Under the pieces are notes generated by a model. That model was not told where the DNA came from and did no database searches. It worked only from the letters and a program-made list of their open reading frames with translations. The position numbers were made by a program, and so were the translations under genes. Shown here in pieces: positions 9,819 through 17,832 of a DNA stretch of 64,000 nt. How positions within the stretch are numbered: position 1 is the stretch's first letter; every line of letters begins with the position of its first letter. The stretch is from Peribacillus sp044761985 (lineage in GTDB: Bacteria; Bacillota; Bacilli; Bacillales; DSM-1321): contig NZ_JBIWDK010000002.1 of NCBI RefSeq assembly GCF_044761985.1, positions 248,001-312,000 on the forward strand, given 5' to 3'.

Positions 9819-9837
9819 AACTAACTGGGGCTTTAGT
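9819..9837 (+). repeat. Short hairpin motif, copy 2
   Basis: AACTAACTGGGGCTTTAGT is an imperfect copy of the motif at 9238-9258. It lies downstream of the secreted-protein gene. Confidence 0.35.
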
Positions 9838-9857
9838 AAAACACGGACAGTAAAATA

Positions 9858-9890
9858 CATGAGCTTGGAGATACAATTCCCAGCTCATTC
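9858..9890 (+). terminator. Probable terminator of the secreted-protein gene
   Basis: ATGAGCTTGG pairs with CCCAGCTCAT (one mismatch) around a 10-base loop. A run of seven T follows about 14 bases later rather than immediately. Confidence 0.4.
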
Positions 9891-10070
9891 TTTACGTACA
9901 TTTTTTTCCTGTGAGATAACATGAATAATCTTGTATCTAAAATGCGAAGTTTCTCAATTCCACGATTGTCACCTCGTATCTCAGTTTTACTTAATTCTTA
10001 TTTTACTTTTACTTTGAATGTAACACAATGTATCTTAAAAGATTTACACATATTCTTTTATAAACAGGAT

Positions 10071-10155
10071 TCATTTCTTCATAACCTTTATATATAGCGT
10101 TTTATCTATGTTTCCCCCTGGTTGCAAGGCATTCTCCAACAAAAAAGCTCATCAT
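10071..10155 (-). pseudogene. Broken small gene, unknown family
   Basis: TTGGAGG stands in front of two tandem ATGs (10153-10155 and 10150-10152). The frame gives only 17 codons before a stop. A one-base shift continues as LLENALQPGGNIDKTLYIKV to a stop at 10071-10073. A good ribosome site in front of a very short frame, followed by a protein-like neighbouring frame, suggests a frameshifted gene. Confidence 0.35.
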
Positions 10156-10220
10156 CTAATCCTCCAATTACTAATTAATTTTTTATTTCATAAATCTATA
10201 AGATTACTATATTTGATTCG

Positions 10221-10450
10221 TCAATTTTTCATATTTTCTAGATCGGTGGGGTTTTTTGGCCAACAAACTGTTCAAGCTATAACATCCAGGGTTACTTGTA
10301 AAAATAGTTCAAGATTATCTCTTACATCAGCTAATAAACCATTATCATTTTTAAAAATTGTTGAATATCTAACATAAGGTATTCTTCTTGCGTATCAAAC
10401 ACCAATAGTAACTCAAAATCCCGAGTTGGAAAGACAGAGATGATTCTCAT
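10221..10450 (-). pseudogene. DUF2442-family protein, frameshifted and interrupted
   Basis: From an ATG at 10450 (AGGTG six bases upstream) the minus strand reads MRIISVFPTRDFELLLVF and onwards for about 39 codons, then stops. In the adjacent frame the protein continues (GLLADVRDNLELFLQVTLDV), meets a TGA where glycine is expected, and resumes as TVCWPKNPTDLENM to a stop at 10221. The opening and the WP...D..N ending match the small DUF2442 family. A frameshift and a nonsense codon make it a pseudogene. DUF2442 genes often pair with DUF4160 genes, and the broken gene just downstream may be such a partner, but I cannot confirm that. Confidence 0.55.
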
Positions 10451-10501
10451 TTCCTTCACCTACTATGTTATTTTTTAATTACTTTTCCCGTTTTTCATTT
10501 C

Positions 10502-10645
10502 TTATCTATCCCATAAAAAAAAATTCACACTATTTTTGAACGTTATCTCGCATTCCCGGATTAGCTCCTTAATTTTCTTAAACTTGGATTTAGATTTCTC
10601 ACTTTCATCAGGATCACGTCGAATATAAGAAAAATCATAATTTGT
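10502..10645 (-). pseudogene. C-terminal gene fragment, unknown family
   Basis: 47 open codons on the minus strand with protein-like composition (FSYIRRDPDESEKSKSKFKK, then IRECEITFKNSV), ending at 10502. No start codon or ribosome site precedes it and a stop closes it upstream. Read with its neighbours it is another relic in this stretch. Confidence 0.35.
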
Positions 10646-10748
10646 TCATTAAAATGTTTCTATGAACTTTTTATTTTCTGGCAAAGCGAATAATTACATA
10701 TTCAGGTAAAAGAGGTCAAGCATGGTTAGACACTTATTCTATTCACAG

Positions 10749-10770
10749 ATTATAAAATTCATTTTATAAT
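10749..10770 (+). promoter_or_regulatory. Palindrome upstream of the excisionase-like gene
   Basis: ATTATAAAAT, two bases, then ATTTTATAAT form a 10-base perfect inverted repeat 35 bases upstream of the start at 10806. It also contains -10-like TATAAT/TATAAA sequences, so it could be an operator overlapping the promoter. Confidence 0.4.
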
Positions 10771-10805
10771 TTAATTATAAAGTAAAAGTTAAAGGAGGAA
10801 ATAAA

Positions 10806-11075
10806 TTGAGCCAATCAATTAACAATTTGGAGACGTTAAGTTCTGTCGAGATTCCATTAAAAAACTGGATTACTGATGCAATGAAGGATTATCAGAAGCA
10901 ACACACCACCACAAAGGAATGGAAGAGTATAAAAGAAGCCTGTGATTATATTGGAGTATCTTATAACACGTTCATTAAGTATCGTGAAATGGGATTAAAA
11001 GTTTGTGAGATTGAAGGTATAAAACGTGTTTCAAAAACAGAAATTGATAATTTTTTAAATAAATTTAGTTACTAA
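10806..11075 (+). CDS. Excisionase-like winged-helix DNA-binding protein
   Basis: 89 residues starting at TTG, with AAAGGAGG seven bases upstream. The C-terminal half is a MerR/excisionase-type helix-turn-helix (SIKEACDYIGVSYNTFIKY, then KRVSKTEIDNFL). Proteins of this type bind attachment-site arms and steer the integrase toward excision, and some also act as regulators. The position directly before a tyrosine integrase gene supports an Xis role. The first 35 residues have no recognised domain. Confidence 0.7.
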   Translation: MSQSINNLETLSSVEIPLKNWITDAMKDYQKQHTTTKEWKSIKEACDYIGVSYNTFIKYREMGLKVCEIEGIKRVSKTEIDNFLNKFSY

Positions 11076-11226
11076 GAAAAAGGAAGAGATTTTGTAGAAT
11101 TTAAGCGATAGAATACTTGAGTATCAACGCTTTAGTCATATATGATAAATATGTTGCTTTCATATGGTAGGTAACAAACATTCATCCTCTACATCTTGTC
11201 TCCGTAAGATAATAGGAGGAAGAAAA

Positions 11227-12396
11227 ATGAATAAAACCAAAAATACAGCTATTAAAATGTACACAAAAAAAAATAACGAAAAATGTTACATGTTTAAAGT
11301 GTATTGCGGGATTGACCTATTAACTGGTAAAGAACAATATACTACTCGACGAGGATTTAAAACAAAAAAAGAAGCCGACCTAGCATTAGCTCGAATTAAA
11401 CTTGAAATTAGCAAGGGAGAATTTAAAAAACGACAAGTAGAAACGTATGCAGATATCTATGAGTTATGGATCATTCAGTATGAGAAAACAGTTGAGGAAA
11501 GTACGTTTATTAAGACAACTGGTATTTTCCGTAATCATATTTTATCTACTCTTGGACCATATAAAATTGATAAAATGAATGTTGATGTATGTCAAAGACA
11601 TGTTAATGAATGGGCTTCTAAGTTAAAGAAATACAGAATGGTCAAAGCATACGCTTCAAAAGTAATTGACTTTGCAATTAAGCGTGGTTATATTGAGACA
11701 AATCCCTTTGCTTTAGTAGAAATGCCAAAAAAATTGAAAATTGTCCGCATTGATGATGAAGACGAACTTGAAAACTTCTACACTAAGGAACAGCTCATTA
11801 AATTTCTTAGATGTATGGAGCAACAAAAGAATTTTAAAGCATATGTGTTATTTCATCTTCTTGCTTACAGTGGGATGCGTAAAGGTGAGGCTCTTTCGTT
11901 AACTTGGAAGGATATTGATTTCAAAAAAAATGAGATTCGCATTAATAAAGCAATCTCTAGAGGTAAAAATAATAAAATTTATGTAAAAACCACAAAGACA
12001 GGTATTGCTCGAACAATAAAAATGGATCAAAATTCAATGGCTATTTTAAAAATATGGAAAAAGCAACAACAAGAAGACTATCTTATTTTGGGCTTTACCA
12101 CATTAAATCCAAAACAACTGGTTTTCAGCAACGAACATAACGAATTTTTACAACCTACTAAAACAAGAAAGTGGCTTGAGAAAGTATTAACTGAATTTAA
12201 CCTTCCAAAAATAACAACCCATGGATTCCGCCACACACATTGCTCCCTATTATTCGAGGCGGGAGTCAGTATAAAAGAGGTTCAAGATCGCTTAGGGCAT
12301 ACCGATGTTCAGACTACTATGAATATCTATGCTCATGTATCCGAAAAAGCCAAAGATGAAGCAATTAATAAGTTAGAAACTTTCATGAGCATATAA
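11227..12396 (+). CDS. int: Tyrosine site-specific integrase
   Basis: 389 residues. Three parts are visible: an N-terminal arm-type DNA-binding domain (CGIDLLTGKEQYTTRRGF), a SAM-like core-binding domain (about 70-165), and the C-terminal catalytic domain. Catalytic residues are Arg218 (GMRKGEALSL), His332 and Arg335 (HGFRHTH), His358 (RLGHTD) and Tyr368 (NIYAHV), all present, so it should be active. The chosen ATG follows AATAGGAGGA; the upstream in-frame ATG at 11164 has no ribosome site. It resembles integrases of Tn916/ICE and phage type. The gene ends 126 bases from the 3' end of ssrA and points at it, the usual layout for an element integrated there. Confidence 0.93.
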   Translation: MNKTKNTAIKMYTKKNNEKCYMFKVYCGIDLLTGKEQYTTRRGFKTKKEADLALARIKLEISKGEFKKRQVETYADIYELWIIQYEKTVEESTFIKTTGIFRNHILSTLGPYKIDKMNVDVCQRHVNEWASKLKKYRMVKAYASKVIDFAIKRGYIETNPFALVEMPKKLKIVRIDDEDELENFYTKEQLIKFLRCMEQQKNFKAYVLFHLLAYSGMRKGEALSLTWKDIDFKKNEIRINKAISRGKNNKIYVKTTKTGIARTIKMDQNSMAILKIWKKQQQEDYLILGFTTLNPKQLVFSNEHNEFLQPTKTRKWLEKVLTEFNLPKITTHGFRHTHCSLLFEAGVSIKEVQDRLGHTDVQTTMNIYAHVSEKAKDEAINKLETFMSI

Positions 12397-12464
12397 AAGT
12401 TTCTGACCATGGTTTTGACCATGGATGATTGATATTCAATGAAATCATTTGAGACAGTGCAAAA

Positions 12465-12493
12465 TAAAAAACCCTTGCTATACAAGAGTTTTC
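12465..12493 (-). terminator. Terminator of ssrA
   Basis: On the minus strand AAAACTCTTG pairs with CAAGGGTTTT (one G-U pair) around TATAG, followed by a T run. It begins about 30 bases beyond the tmRNA CCA end. Confidence 0.75.
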
Positions 12494-12521
12494 ATAAAGA
12501 ATGAAATCCACCGTATGTATT

Positions 12522-12884
12522 TGGTGGAGACGGTGGGAGTCGAACCCACGTCCAGACATAACGGCACTTAAGCTTCTACGAGTGTAGTCGATATATTCGC
12601 GTTTCGCGAACTCATTAGCCTATCGACAGGCGGCAGAGCAGCTAGTCTGATTGGTCTCTTCCTTCATCCTCAGACGGTGGATTCCGGCGTATCCCACTTA
12701 GAGTGAGTCCCTTACCCTACCACGTGGGCCATGGAGGGAGGAACAGCTTAACGTCTGTTGTTACGCAGCGAAAGCTAGGTTGTTGTTTTGTTTGCCAGTT
12801 ATAGGCGTTGACGTTTTAACGAGGCCGATCCCCTCGACTCGCAACTTAAGCTCGAACTATCCCTGTCGAATCCGTAACGTCCCC
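12522..12884 (-). ncRNA. ssrA: tmRNA (transfer-messenger RNA)
   Basis: One-piece tmRNA. The 5' end GGGGACGTTACGGATTCGAC (ending at 12884) pairs with the 3' end, which carries the T-arm GGTTCGACTCCC and finishes GTCTCCACCA with encoded CCA at 12522-12524. The tag reading frame runs from 12796 to 12761 and encodes GKQNNNLAFAA then TAA; with the alanine charged on the tRNA part the tag is AGKQNNNLAFAA. The end LAFAA is the expected ClpXP-type degron. With SmpB it rescues stalled ribosomes and marks the peptide for proteolysis. The 3' end is probably the attachment site of the adjoining integrase. Confidence 0.96.
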
Positions 12885-12960
12885 ATGATAAGAATGGAGC
12901 GTACGAGAAAAGAATAGTCAGCAAGTTGGCTGATATTCAGTTGTCATCGGTACAGGTTTA

Positions 12961-12988
12961 ATTATAACAGATTGAATCAAAAAATCAA
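12961..12988 (-). promoter_or_regulatory. Sigma-A promoter of ssrA
   Basis: TTGATT (12983-12988), a 16-base spacer and a perfect TATAAT (12961-12966). The predicted start is about 70 bases upstream of mature tmRNA, leaving a leader for RNase P processing. Confidence 0.65.
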
Positions 12989-13007
12989 TTGTAAGGTCTT
13001 GGTAACC

Positions 13008-13475
13008 CTACATCTTTTGACGATCGCGGAAAGCACGCTCGATATCACGTTTTGCTTCTTTCTTCTTCAGGTCATCACGCTTGTCATATTGTTTCTTCCC
13101 TTTACCCAACCCAATTAAAACCTTGGCGAAGCCATTTTTTAAATACATTTTCAATGGGACGATGGTGTAACCCGTTTCCTTCGTTTCACCGATCAGTTTA
13201 TTGATTTCCTTCTTGTGCAAAAGAAGCTTCCTTGTCCGCAAAGGATCATGGTTAAACTGGTTCCCCTGCTCATAAGGGCTGATATGCATATTATAAAGGT
13301 AGATTTCGCCGTTTTCTATCTTGGCAAAGGCATCCTTCAAGTTCAGCCGTGCTGCACGGATGGCTTTGATTTCGGTCCCTTTCAATACGATACCCGCTTC
13401 AAATGTTTGTTCGATAAAAAAATCATGGTACGCTTTTTTATTTTGCGCTAATTGCTTTCCTGAGCCTTTTGGCAT
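13008..13475 (-). CDS. smpB: SsrA-binding protein SmpB
   Basis: 155 residues, full length. The OB-fold core (YHDFFIEQTFEAGIVLKGTE, then LYNMHISPYEQGN) and the basic C-terminal tail (DLKKKEAKRDIERAFRDRQK), which probes the empty mRNA channel of the ribosome, are present. SmpB delivers alanyl-tmRNA to stalled ribosomes. The gene lies directly upstream of ssrA on the same strand, as in Bacillus subtilis, and ssrA also has its own promoter in the gap. Confidence 0.97.
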   Translation of the reverse strand: MPKGSGKQLAQNKKAYHDFFIEQTFEAGIVLKGTEIKAIRAARLNLKDAFAKIENGEIYLYNMHISPYEQGNQFNHDPLRTRKLLLHKKEINKLIGETKETGYTIVPLKMYLKNGFAKVLIGLGKGKKQYDKRDDLKKKEAKRDIERAFRDRQKM

Positions 13476-13534
13476 CTAACTCTCCCCTTTTATCCAATCG
13501 GAGAGAGGATGACTGGATCATCCTCTCTTCCGTT

Positions 13535-15904
13535 TTATCTCTTTTTAGGTTTTCTTTTACGCTTCGCTGCCGGCGCATTTTCAAAGAACTTTTTCTTCTT
13601 TTTCGGCTTTTTGTCAGAGGAAGCTCCACCGTTTCGAGTGTCACCACTACGGCCGCCCTTGCGTTCCGATCCTCTTGAATCTCCGCCTTTGCGCTTTCGA
13701 CCGCCAGAACCTGAATTGGCCTTGAAGATTTTCTTCTCGCCTGAAGGACGCGGACGGCTTACTTTCATGCCGATGATTTCAAAATCAATCGCCCGTTCTT
13801 CTTTATTGACGTTGGATACCCGAATGTCGATTTCGTCGCCAATCCGGAACACTTTTCCTGTCCGTTCCCCGATCATTGCAAGCTGACGCTCATCAAAGCG
13901 GTAGTAATCGTCTGTCATGAAGCTGACATGGACAAGCCCTTCGATGGTGTTCGGCAACTCGACAAACATTCCGAAGTTCGTAACGGAGCCGATGATCCCT
14001 GTATATTCTTCTCCGATTTTATCAAGCATATATTCTGCTTTCTTTAAATCATCCGTTTCCCGTTCCGCGTCAACGGAGCGACGTTCGCGTTTCGATGTAT
14101 GGTCCGCGATATCCGGTAAAATGGCATTCCACTTCTCTTTAGTCGCTTCATCAAGTTTCCCTTTAATCAAATACGTCCGAATTAAACGGTGGACGATCAA
14201 ATCTGGGTAACGACGGATCGGTGATGTGAAATGAGTGTAAAACTCGGCCGATAGACCAAAGTGACCCAGGCTTTCCGGATCATATTTTGCTTGTTGCATG
14301 GAACGGAGCATGACGGTCGAGATGACCGTTTCTTCCGGCTTACCAGCAACGGCTTCGATGATGTCCTGCAAGGCCTTTGGATGTACATCATTGGCAGATC
14401 CACGGACGATATATCCGAAGTTCGTGATGAATTCAAAGAAACGTTGTAATTTCTCCGGTTTCGGATCCTCATGAATACGGTAAATGAATGGCACATCAAG
14501 ACGGTTGAAGTGTTCTGCAACAGTTTCATTAGCAGCAAGCATGAATTCTTCAATCAGCTTCTCTGCGACTGATCTTTCACGTAAAACTACATCCGTTGGG
14601 TGGCCTTCTTCATCAACAATCACTCTGGCCTCACTGAAATCAAAGTCGATGGCCCCGCGATTCATCCGTTTTTTACGAAGGATGGCAGCCAATTGTTCCA
14701 TATTCTGAAACATTGGAACAAGGGATTCATAGCGTTCCATTTGTTCTTCGTCTTTTTCGACAAGAATCTTGTTCACATTTCCATATGTCATCCGTTCCGT
14801 CGTTTTAATGACACTATCGAAAATATCATGTAAAACGACTTCCCCATCCGGTGTGATTTCCATTTCACACGATAACGTGAAGCGATCGACCTGCGGATTC
14901 AATGAACAAATCCCATTCGATAGACGGTGCGGGATCATAGGAATGACCCGGTCAACCAAATACACGCTCGTCCCTCTTTCAAGAGCTTCCTTATCAATCG
15001 GTGATCCTTCTGTCACATAATGGCTGACATCGGCAATATGTACGCCAAGCTTATAGTTGCCGTTTTCAAGTTTAGTCACTCCAACAGCATCATCCAAGTC
15101 CTTCGCGTCTGCTCCATCAATCGTAACCAATACTTCATTGCGTAGATCCCGGCGGTTTCCAATTTCGGATTCTTTGATGGTATCTGAAACGGCATTAGCC
15201 TGCTCCATCACATCTTCAGGGAATTCCATCGGAAGGCCATATTTATGGATGACGGATAGAATGTCTACACCTGGATCATTTTTATGACCGAGGATTTCAA
15301 TGACTTCCCCCTCCGCGCTGACGCGTCCTTCCGGATAAGAGGTAAGCTTGACGACAACTTTATGCCCTTCCACCGCTCCATGGGAAGCATGCTGGGGGAT
15401 GAAGATATCATTGGCGATTTTCTTATCATCTGGAATGACAAATCCGAAACTTTTGCTTTCAGAATATGTACCGACCACTTGTTTGATCCCACGTTCAAGG
15501 ATCCTGATGACTGTACCTTCCTGTCTTGAACCAGATGTTTCCGAAGAAACCCGGACCATGACAATATCTCCATGCATTGCTGTTCCTGTTTCATTCGGCG
15601 GGATGAAAATATCATCCATTCCCGGATTATCCTCCGGCGTCACAAAGGCAAATCCCTTTGCATGTCCGGTTAACTTACCTCGGAATAGATTCATTTTTTG
15701 AGGCAGGCCATAACGATTGCTTCTCGTCCTGACCACCAACCCCTTTTCTTCCATCTTAACTAGTGCCTTCACGAAATTCTTGAAGTCCGCCGAGTCTTCG
15801 ATTTTAAGGGCCTCTTCCAATTCTTGTACCGTAAGTGGCTTATATGCTTCATCTTTCATGTATGTCAGAAGCTTATTTATATGTTCTTGAATATTATCTT
15901 CCAT
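13535..15904 (-). CDS. rnr: Ribonuclease R
   Basis: 789 residues: an N-terminal winged-helix region, two cold-shock-type OB domains (about 70-220), the catalytic RNB domain (about 250-575) with the aspartate cluster DGADAKDLDDAV, an S1 domain (about 635-720), and a lysine/arginine/glycine-rich tail. It is a processive 3'-5' exonuclease that degrades structured RNA and, with tmRNA, the defective mRNAs of stalled ribosomes. AGGAGGG precedes the ATG. Neighbours smpB and ssrA support that link. The tail is longer and more basic than average, which is common for Bacillus RNase R. Confidence 0.96.
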   Translation of the reverse strand: MEDNIQEHINKLLTYMKDEAYKPLTVQELEEALKIEDSADFKNFVKALVKMEEKGLVVRTRSNRYGLPQKMNLFRGKLTGHAKGFAFVTPEDNPGMDDIFIPPNETGTAMHGDIVMVRVSSETSGSRQEGTVIRILERGIKQVVGTYSESKSFGFVIPDDKKIANDIFIPQHASHGAVEGHKVVVKLTSYPEGRVSAEGEVIEILGHKNDPGVDILSVIHKYGLPMEFPEDVMEQANAVSDTIKESEIGNRRDLRNEVLVTIDGADAKDLDDAVGVTKLENGNYKLGVHIADVSHYVTEGSPIDKEALERGTSVYLVDRVIPMIPHRLSNGICSLNPQVDRFTLSCEMEITPDGEVVLHDIFDSVIKTTERMTYGNVNKILVEKDEEQMERYESLVPMFQNMEQLAAILRKKRMNRGAIDFDFSEARVIVDEEGHPTDVVLRERSVAEKLIEEFMLAANETVAEHFNRLDVPFIYRIHEDPKPEKLQRFFEFITNFGYIVRGSANDVHPKALQDIIEAVAGKPEETVISTVMLRSMQQAKYDPESLGHFGLSAEFYTHFTSPIRRYPDLIVHRLIRTYLIKGKLDEATKEKWNAILPDIADHTSKRERRSVDAERETDDLKKAEYMLDKIGEEYTGIIGSVTNFGMFVELPNTIEGLVHVSFMTDDYYRFDERQLAMIGERTGKVFRIGDEIDIRVSNVNKEERAIDFEIIGMKVSRPRPSGEKKIFKANSGSGGRKRKGGDSRGSERKGGRSGDTRNGGASSDKKPKKKKKFFENAPAAKRKRKPKKR

Positions 15905-15937
15905 AAAAACCCTCCTATTCAGGGTATGATTAATTTA

Positions 15938-16684
15938 TTATTCGGACCAATCCAGGCTTTCTAAAAATTCTAATACATCTTCATGCAGCTGTTCACGCTC
16001 TTTATCAAGGGTGATGACATGGCCGGACTCTTCATACCATTTGATTTGCTTAACGGGCGACTCGACAGCTTCATAAATAATATCGGCACTTTTTGAATTG
16101 ATAACATCATCATGTCGACCCTGCACGACAAAAGTCGGTGCGTAGATATGATCTACGTGCTCACGTACATCCGTTATCAATTCTTGAAGAGCTTTTAATG
16201 TACGCATGGGTTTATCAGCAAAGTGGCCCATTTCCTCTTCGATTTGATCTTGTTCTTTTCCCTCGTACTTTTTAAATTCTCTAGCGTAGTCCAATACTCC
16301 TTTATACATTGCTTCTTCACTTTTGATATACATAGGCGCACACATTGATACGATACCCTTTATAGGTACAGTGTAACCTAATTTGAGAGAAAATACGCCT
16401 CCTAATGACAGTCCAGCAACAGCAATTTCCGTATGGCCTTTTTCTTTTAGAAAATCATAGGCCATCATCACATCTTTCCACCAGTCAGAAGGACCCGTTT
16501 CCACCAATTCTTCAGGTGGGACACCATGTCCTTTATAGTGCGGCGCATGGCAGGTATATCCTCTCTTTTCGAGATATCGTCCAAGCATTCGTACATCGGC
16601 GGAATTACCCGTAAATCCATGTAAAAGTAAGACCGCCCTTTTTCCACCTTCAAAGGTAAAGGGCTTTTGCAGCTTCATTTTCAT
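15938..16684 (-). CDS. est: Carboxylesterase (Est30 family)
   Basis: 248 residues, alpha/beta hydrolase. The nucleophile Ser93 is in GLSLGG, the oxyanion region is LLHGFTGNSAD, and the acid and base are in GRHDD (about 192) and SGHVITLDKE (about 223). Length and triad spacing match the Geobacillus carboxylesterase Est30 and B. subtilis YvaK, which cleave short-chain esters; the natural substrate is unknown. It lies between secG and rnr, the conserved Bacillus order. AAAGGAG is 10 bases upstream of the ATG. Confidence 0.9.
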   Translation of the reverse strand: MKMKLQKPFTFEGGKRAVLLLHGFTGNSADVRMLGRYLEKRGYTCHAPHYKGHGVPPEELVETGPSDWWKDVMMAYDFLKEKGHTEIAVAGLSLGGVFSLKLGYTVPIKGIVSMCAPMYIKSEEAMYKGVLDYAREFKKYEGKEQDQIEEEMGHFADKPMRTLKALQELITDVREHVDHIYAPTFVVQGRHDDVINSKSADIIYEAVESPVKQIKWYEESGHVITLDKEREQLHEDVLEFLESLDWSE

Positions 16685-16775
16685 ATGTAATAGGCTCCTT
16701 TAACTGTAACTGTCATATCTACTTGTTTTATAATTTCTAAATTAACTATAGCTATTCCTGCAACTATTGTGCAAA

Positions 16776-16800
16776 GAAAAAAGCCTAGCTATTTAGCTAG
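16776..16800 (-). terminator. Terminator after secG
   Basis: CTAGCT pairs with AGCTAG around AAAT, followed on the minus strand by GCTTTTTTC. Confidence 0.7.
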
Positions 16801-16817
16801 ACTCATTTTTTGATCCA

Positions 16818-17051
16818 TTACACATCAAAGTACGCAACAAGTAAAGTTAAAGCAAAGAATAAAACAGCTAATACGATAGTTGCCCGATGAAGAACAAGGT
16901 CTAAGCCGCGTGCTTTTTGCTTTCCGAATAACTGCTCAGCACCACCAGCAATCGCACCTGATAAACCTGCACTTTTTCCTGATTGAAGCAATACCGTCAC
17001 GATAAGCGCGATACTGACAATCACCAAAAGCGTTATGAGTAATGCATGCAT
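16818..17051 (-). CDS. secG: Protein translocase subunit SecG
   Basis: 77 residues with two transmembrane helices (residues about 2-20 and 52-73) joined by the conserved loop LQSGKSAGLSGAIAGGAEQL. SecG is the small partner of SecYE that speeds SecA-driven export. The start at 17051 follows AGGAGGTG; the longer frame from 17120 adds 23 non-conserved residues. First gene of the secG-est-rnr-smpB-ssrA cluster, although a terminator separates it from est. Confidence 0.95.
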   Translation of the reverse strand: MHALLITLLVIVSIALIVTVLLQSGKSAGLSGAIAGGAEQLFGKQKARGLDLVLHRATIVLAVLFFALTLLVAYFDV

Positions 17052-17228
17052 GCAATTACACCTCCTGAAGAACCAATAAACAATTACCTTAACTTTACCA
17101 CACCCATAAGGTATCCACAATCATTGTTATGGAATAATGGAAAGAATTCCTAGACTTCATAGTCATTGTTTTCTTTTTGAATCGAAATTTGAGATAATTC
17201 ACTTAAAAGAGAAGAAAGAGGTGTTCCT

Positions 17229-17777
17229 ATGTTTAAGCCCATACTCCGGATTCTTGATATACTGACCATCCTATTCTCCGCGGTAGCCGGTTACTCCCTT
17301 TGGGCAAACGGCAGTAATTTAATAAGTGTCCTGTTAATCATTCTCTCACCACTTCTACTGCTGCTAGCCAAGTATCATGGAAACCGATATTTATTATTTG
17401 CTGCATATATCACGACAACCATTTATTTTACTGCTATTATTTATAATGGACTTTCAGATAGCAGCATCGACTTTTTCCAATCGGGCATCAGCGTCTTATT
17501 ACTAGGATTAGCGGCCTTTTTATTGAGTATCATAGCCGCCGTCATAGGGTTTGGTACGAATACGCTTACCATTCTCTGGCTCGCCTTACATGCGCTTGTC
17601 AGCTTTGAAACAGTTACGATGAACAGTGCTTCCGGGTTCCTTTCCCACTTTTGGACAACCCCGGTGGTCGAAGCCGCCATCCGTAATGATTTTCCTTTTT
17701 TATTGATGATCATCTGGATTGGCTTGTTTCTAGATAAATACCAGCGGGAGTTAACAAGGGACTATTTATCCCGATAA
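17229..17777 (+). CDS. Multi-pass membrane protein of unknown function
   Basis: 182 residues, mostly hydrophobic, with five or six predicted membrane helices (about 8-25, 31-47, 54-71, 83-107, 111-130, 153-168) and a short basic C terminus (KYQRELTRDYLSR). No catalytic motif or named domain is recognised. GAGGTG precedes the ATG. It diverges from secG and is followed after 55 bases by a lipoprotein carboxypeptidase gene on the same strand, so co-transcription is possible. Confidence 0.75.
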   Translation: MFKPILRILDILTILFSAVAGYSLWANGSNLISVLLIILSPLLLLLAKYHGNRYLLFAAYITTTIYFTAIIYNGLSDSSIDFFQSGISVLLLGLAAFLLSIIAAVIGFGTNTLTILWLALHALVSFETVTMNSASGFLSHFWTTPVVEAAIRNDFPFLLMIIWIGLFLDKYQRELTRDYLSR

Positions 17778-17832
17778 TATTCTTAGAACCTTATTTTTTT
17801 GGAAATCTTATTTATACCAAGGAGCTTTTCGT

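Noticed and set aside
10108..10377. 89-codon plus-strand frame in the relic region
   Set aside because: It lies antisense to the DUF2442 pseudogene, has no ribosome site, and its composition is that of a shadow frame.
12405..12424. GACCATGG direct repeat just after int as an attachment core
   Set aside because: It is too short and not part of the ssrA end; the ssrA 3' sequence is the stronger candidate.
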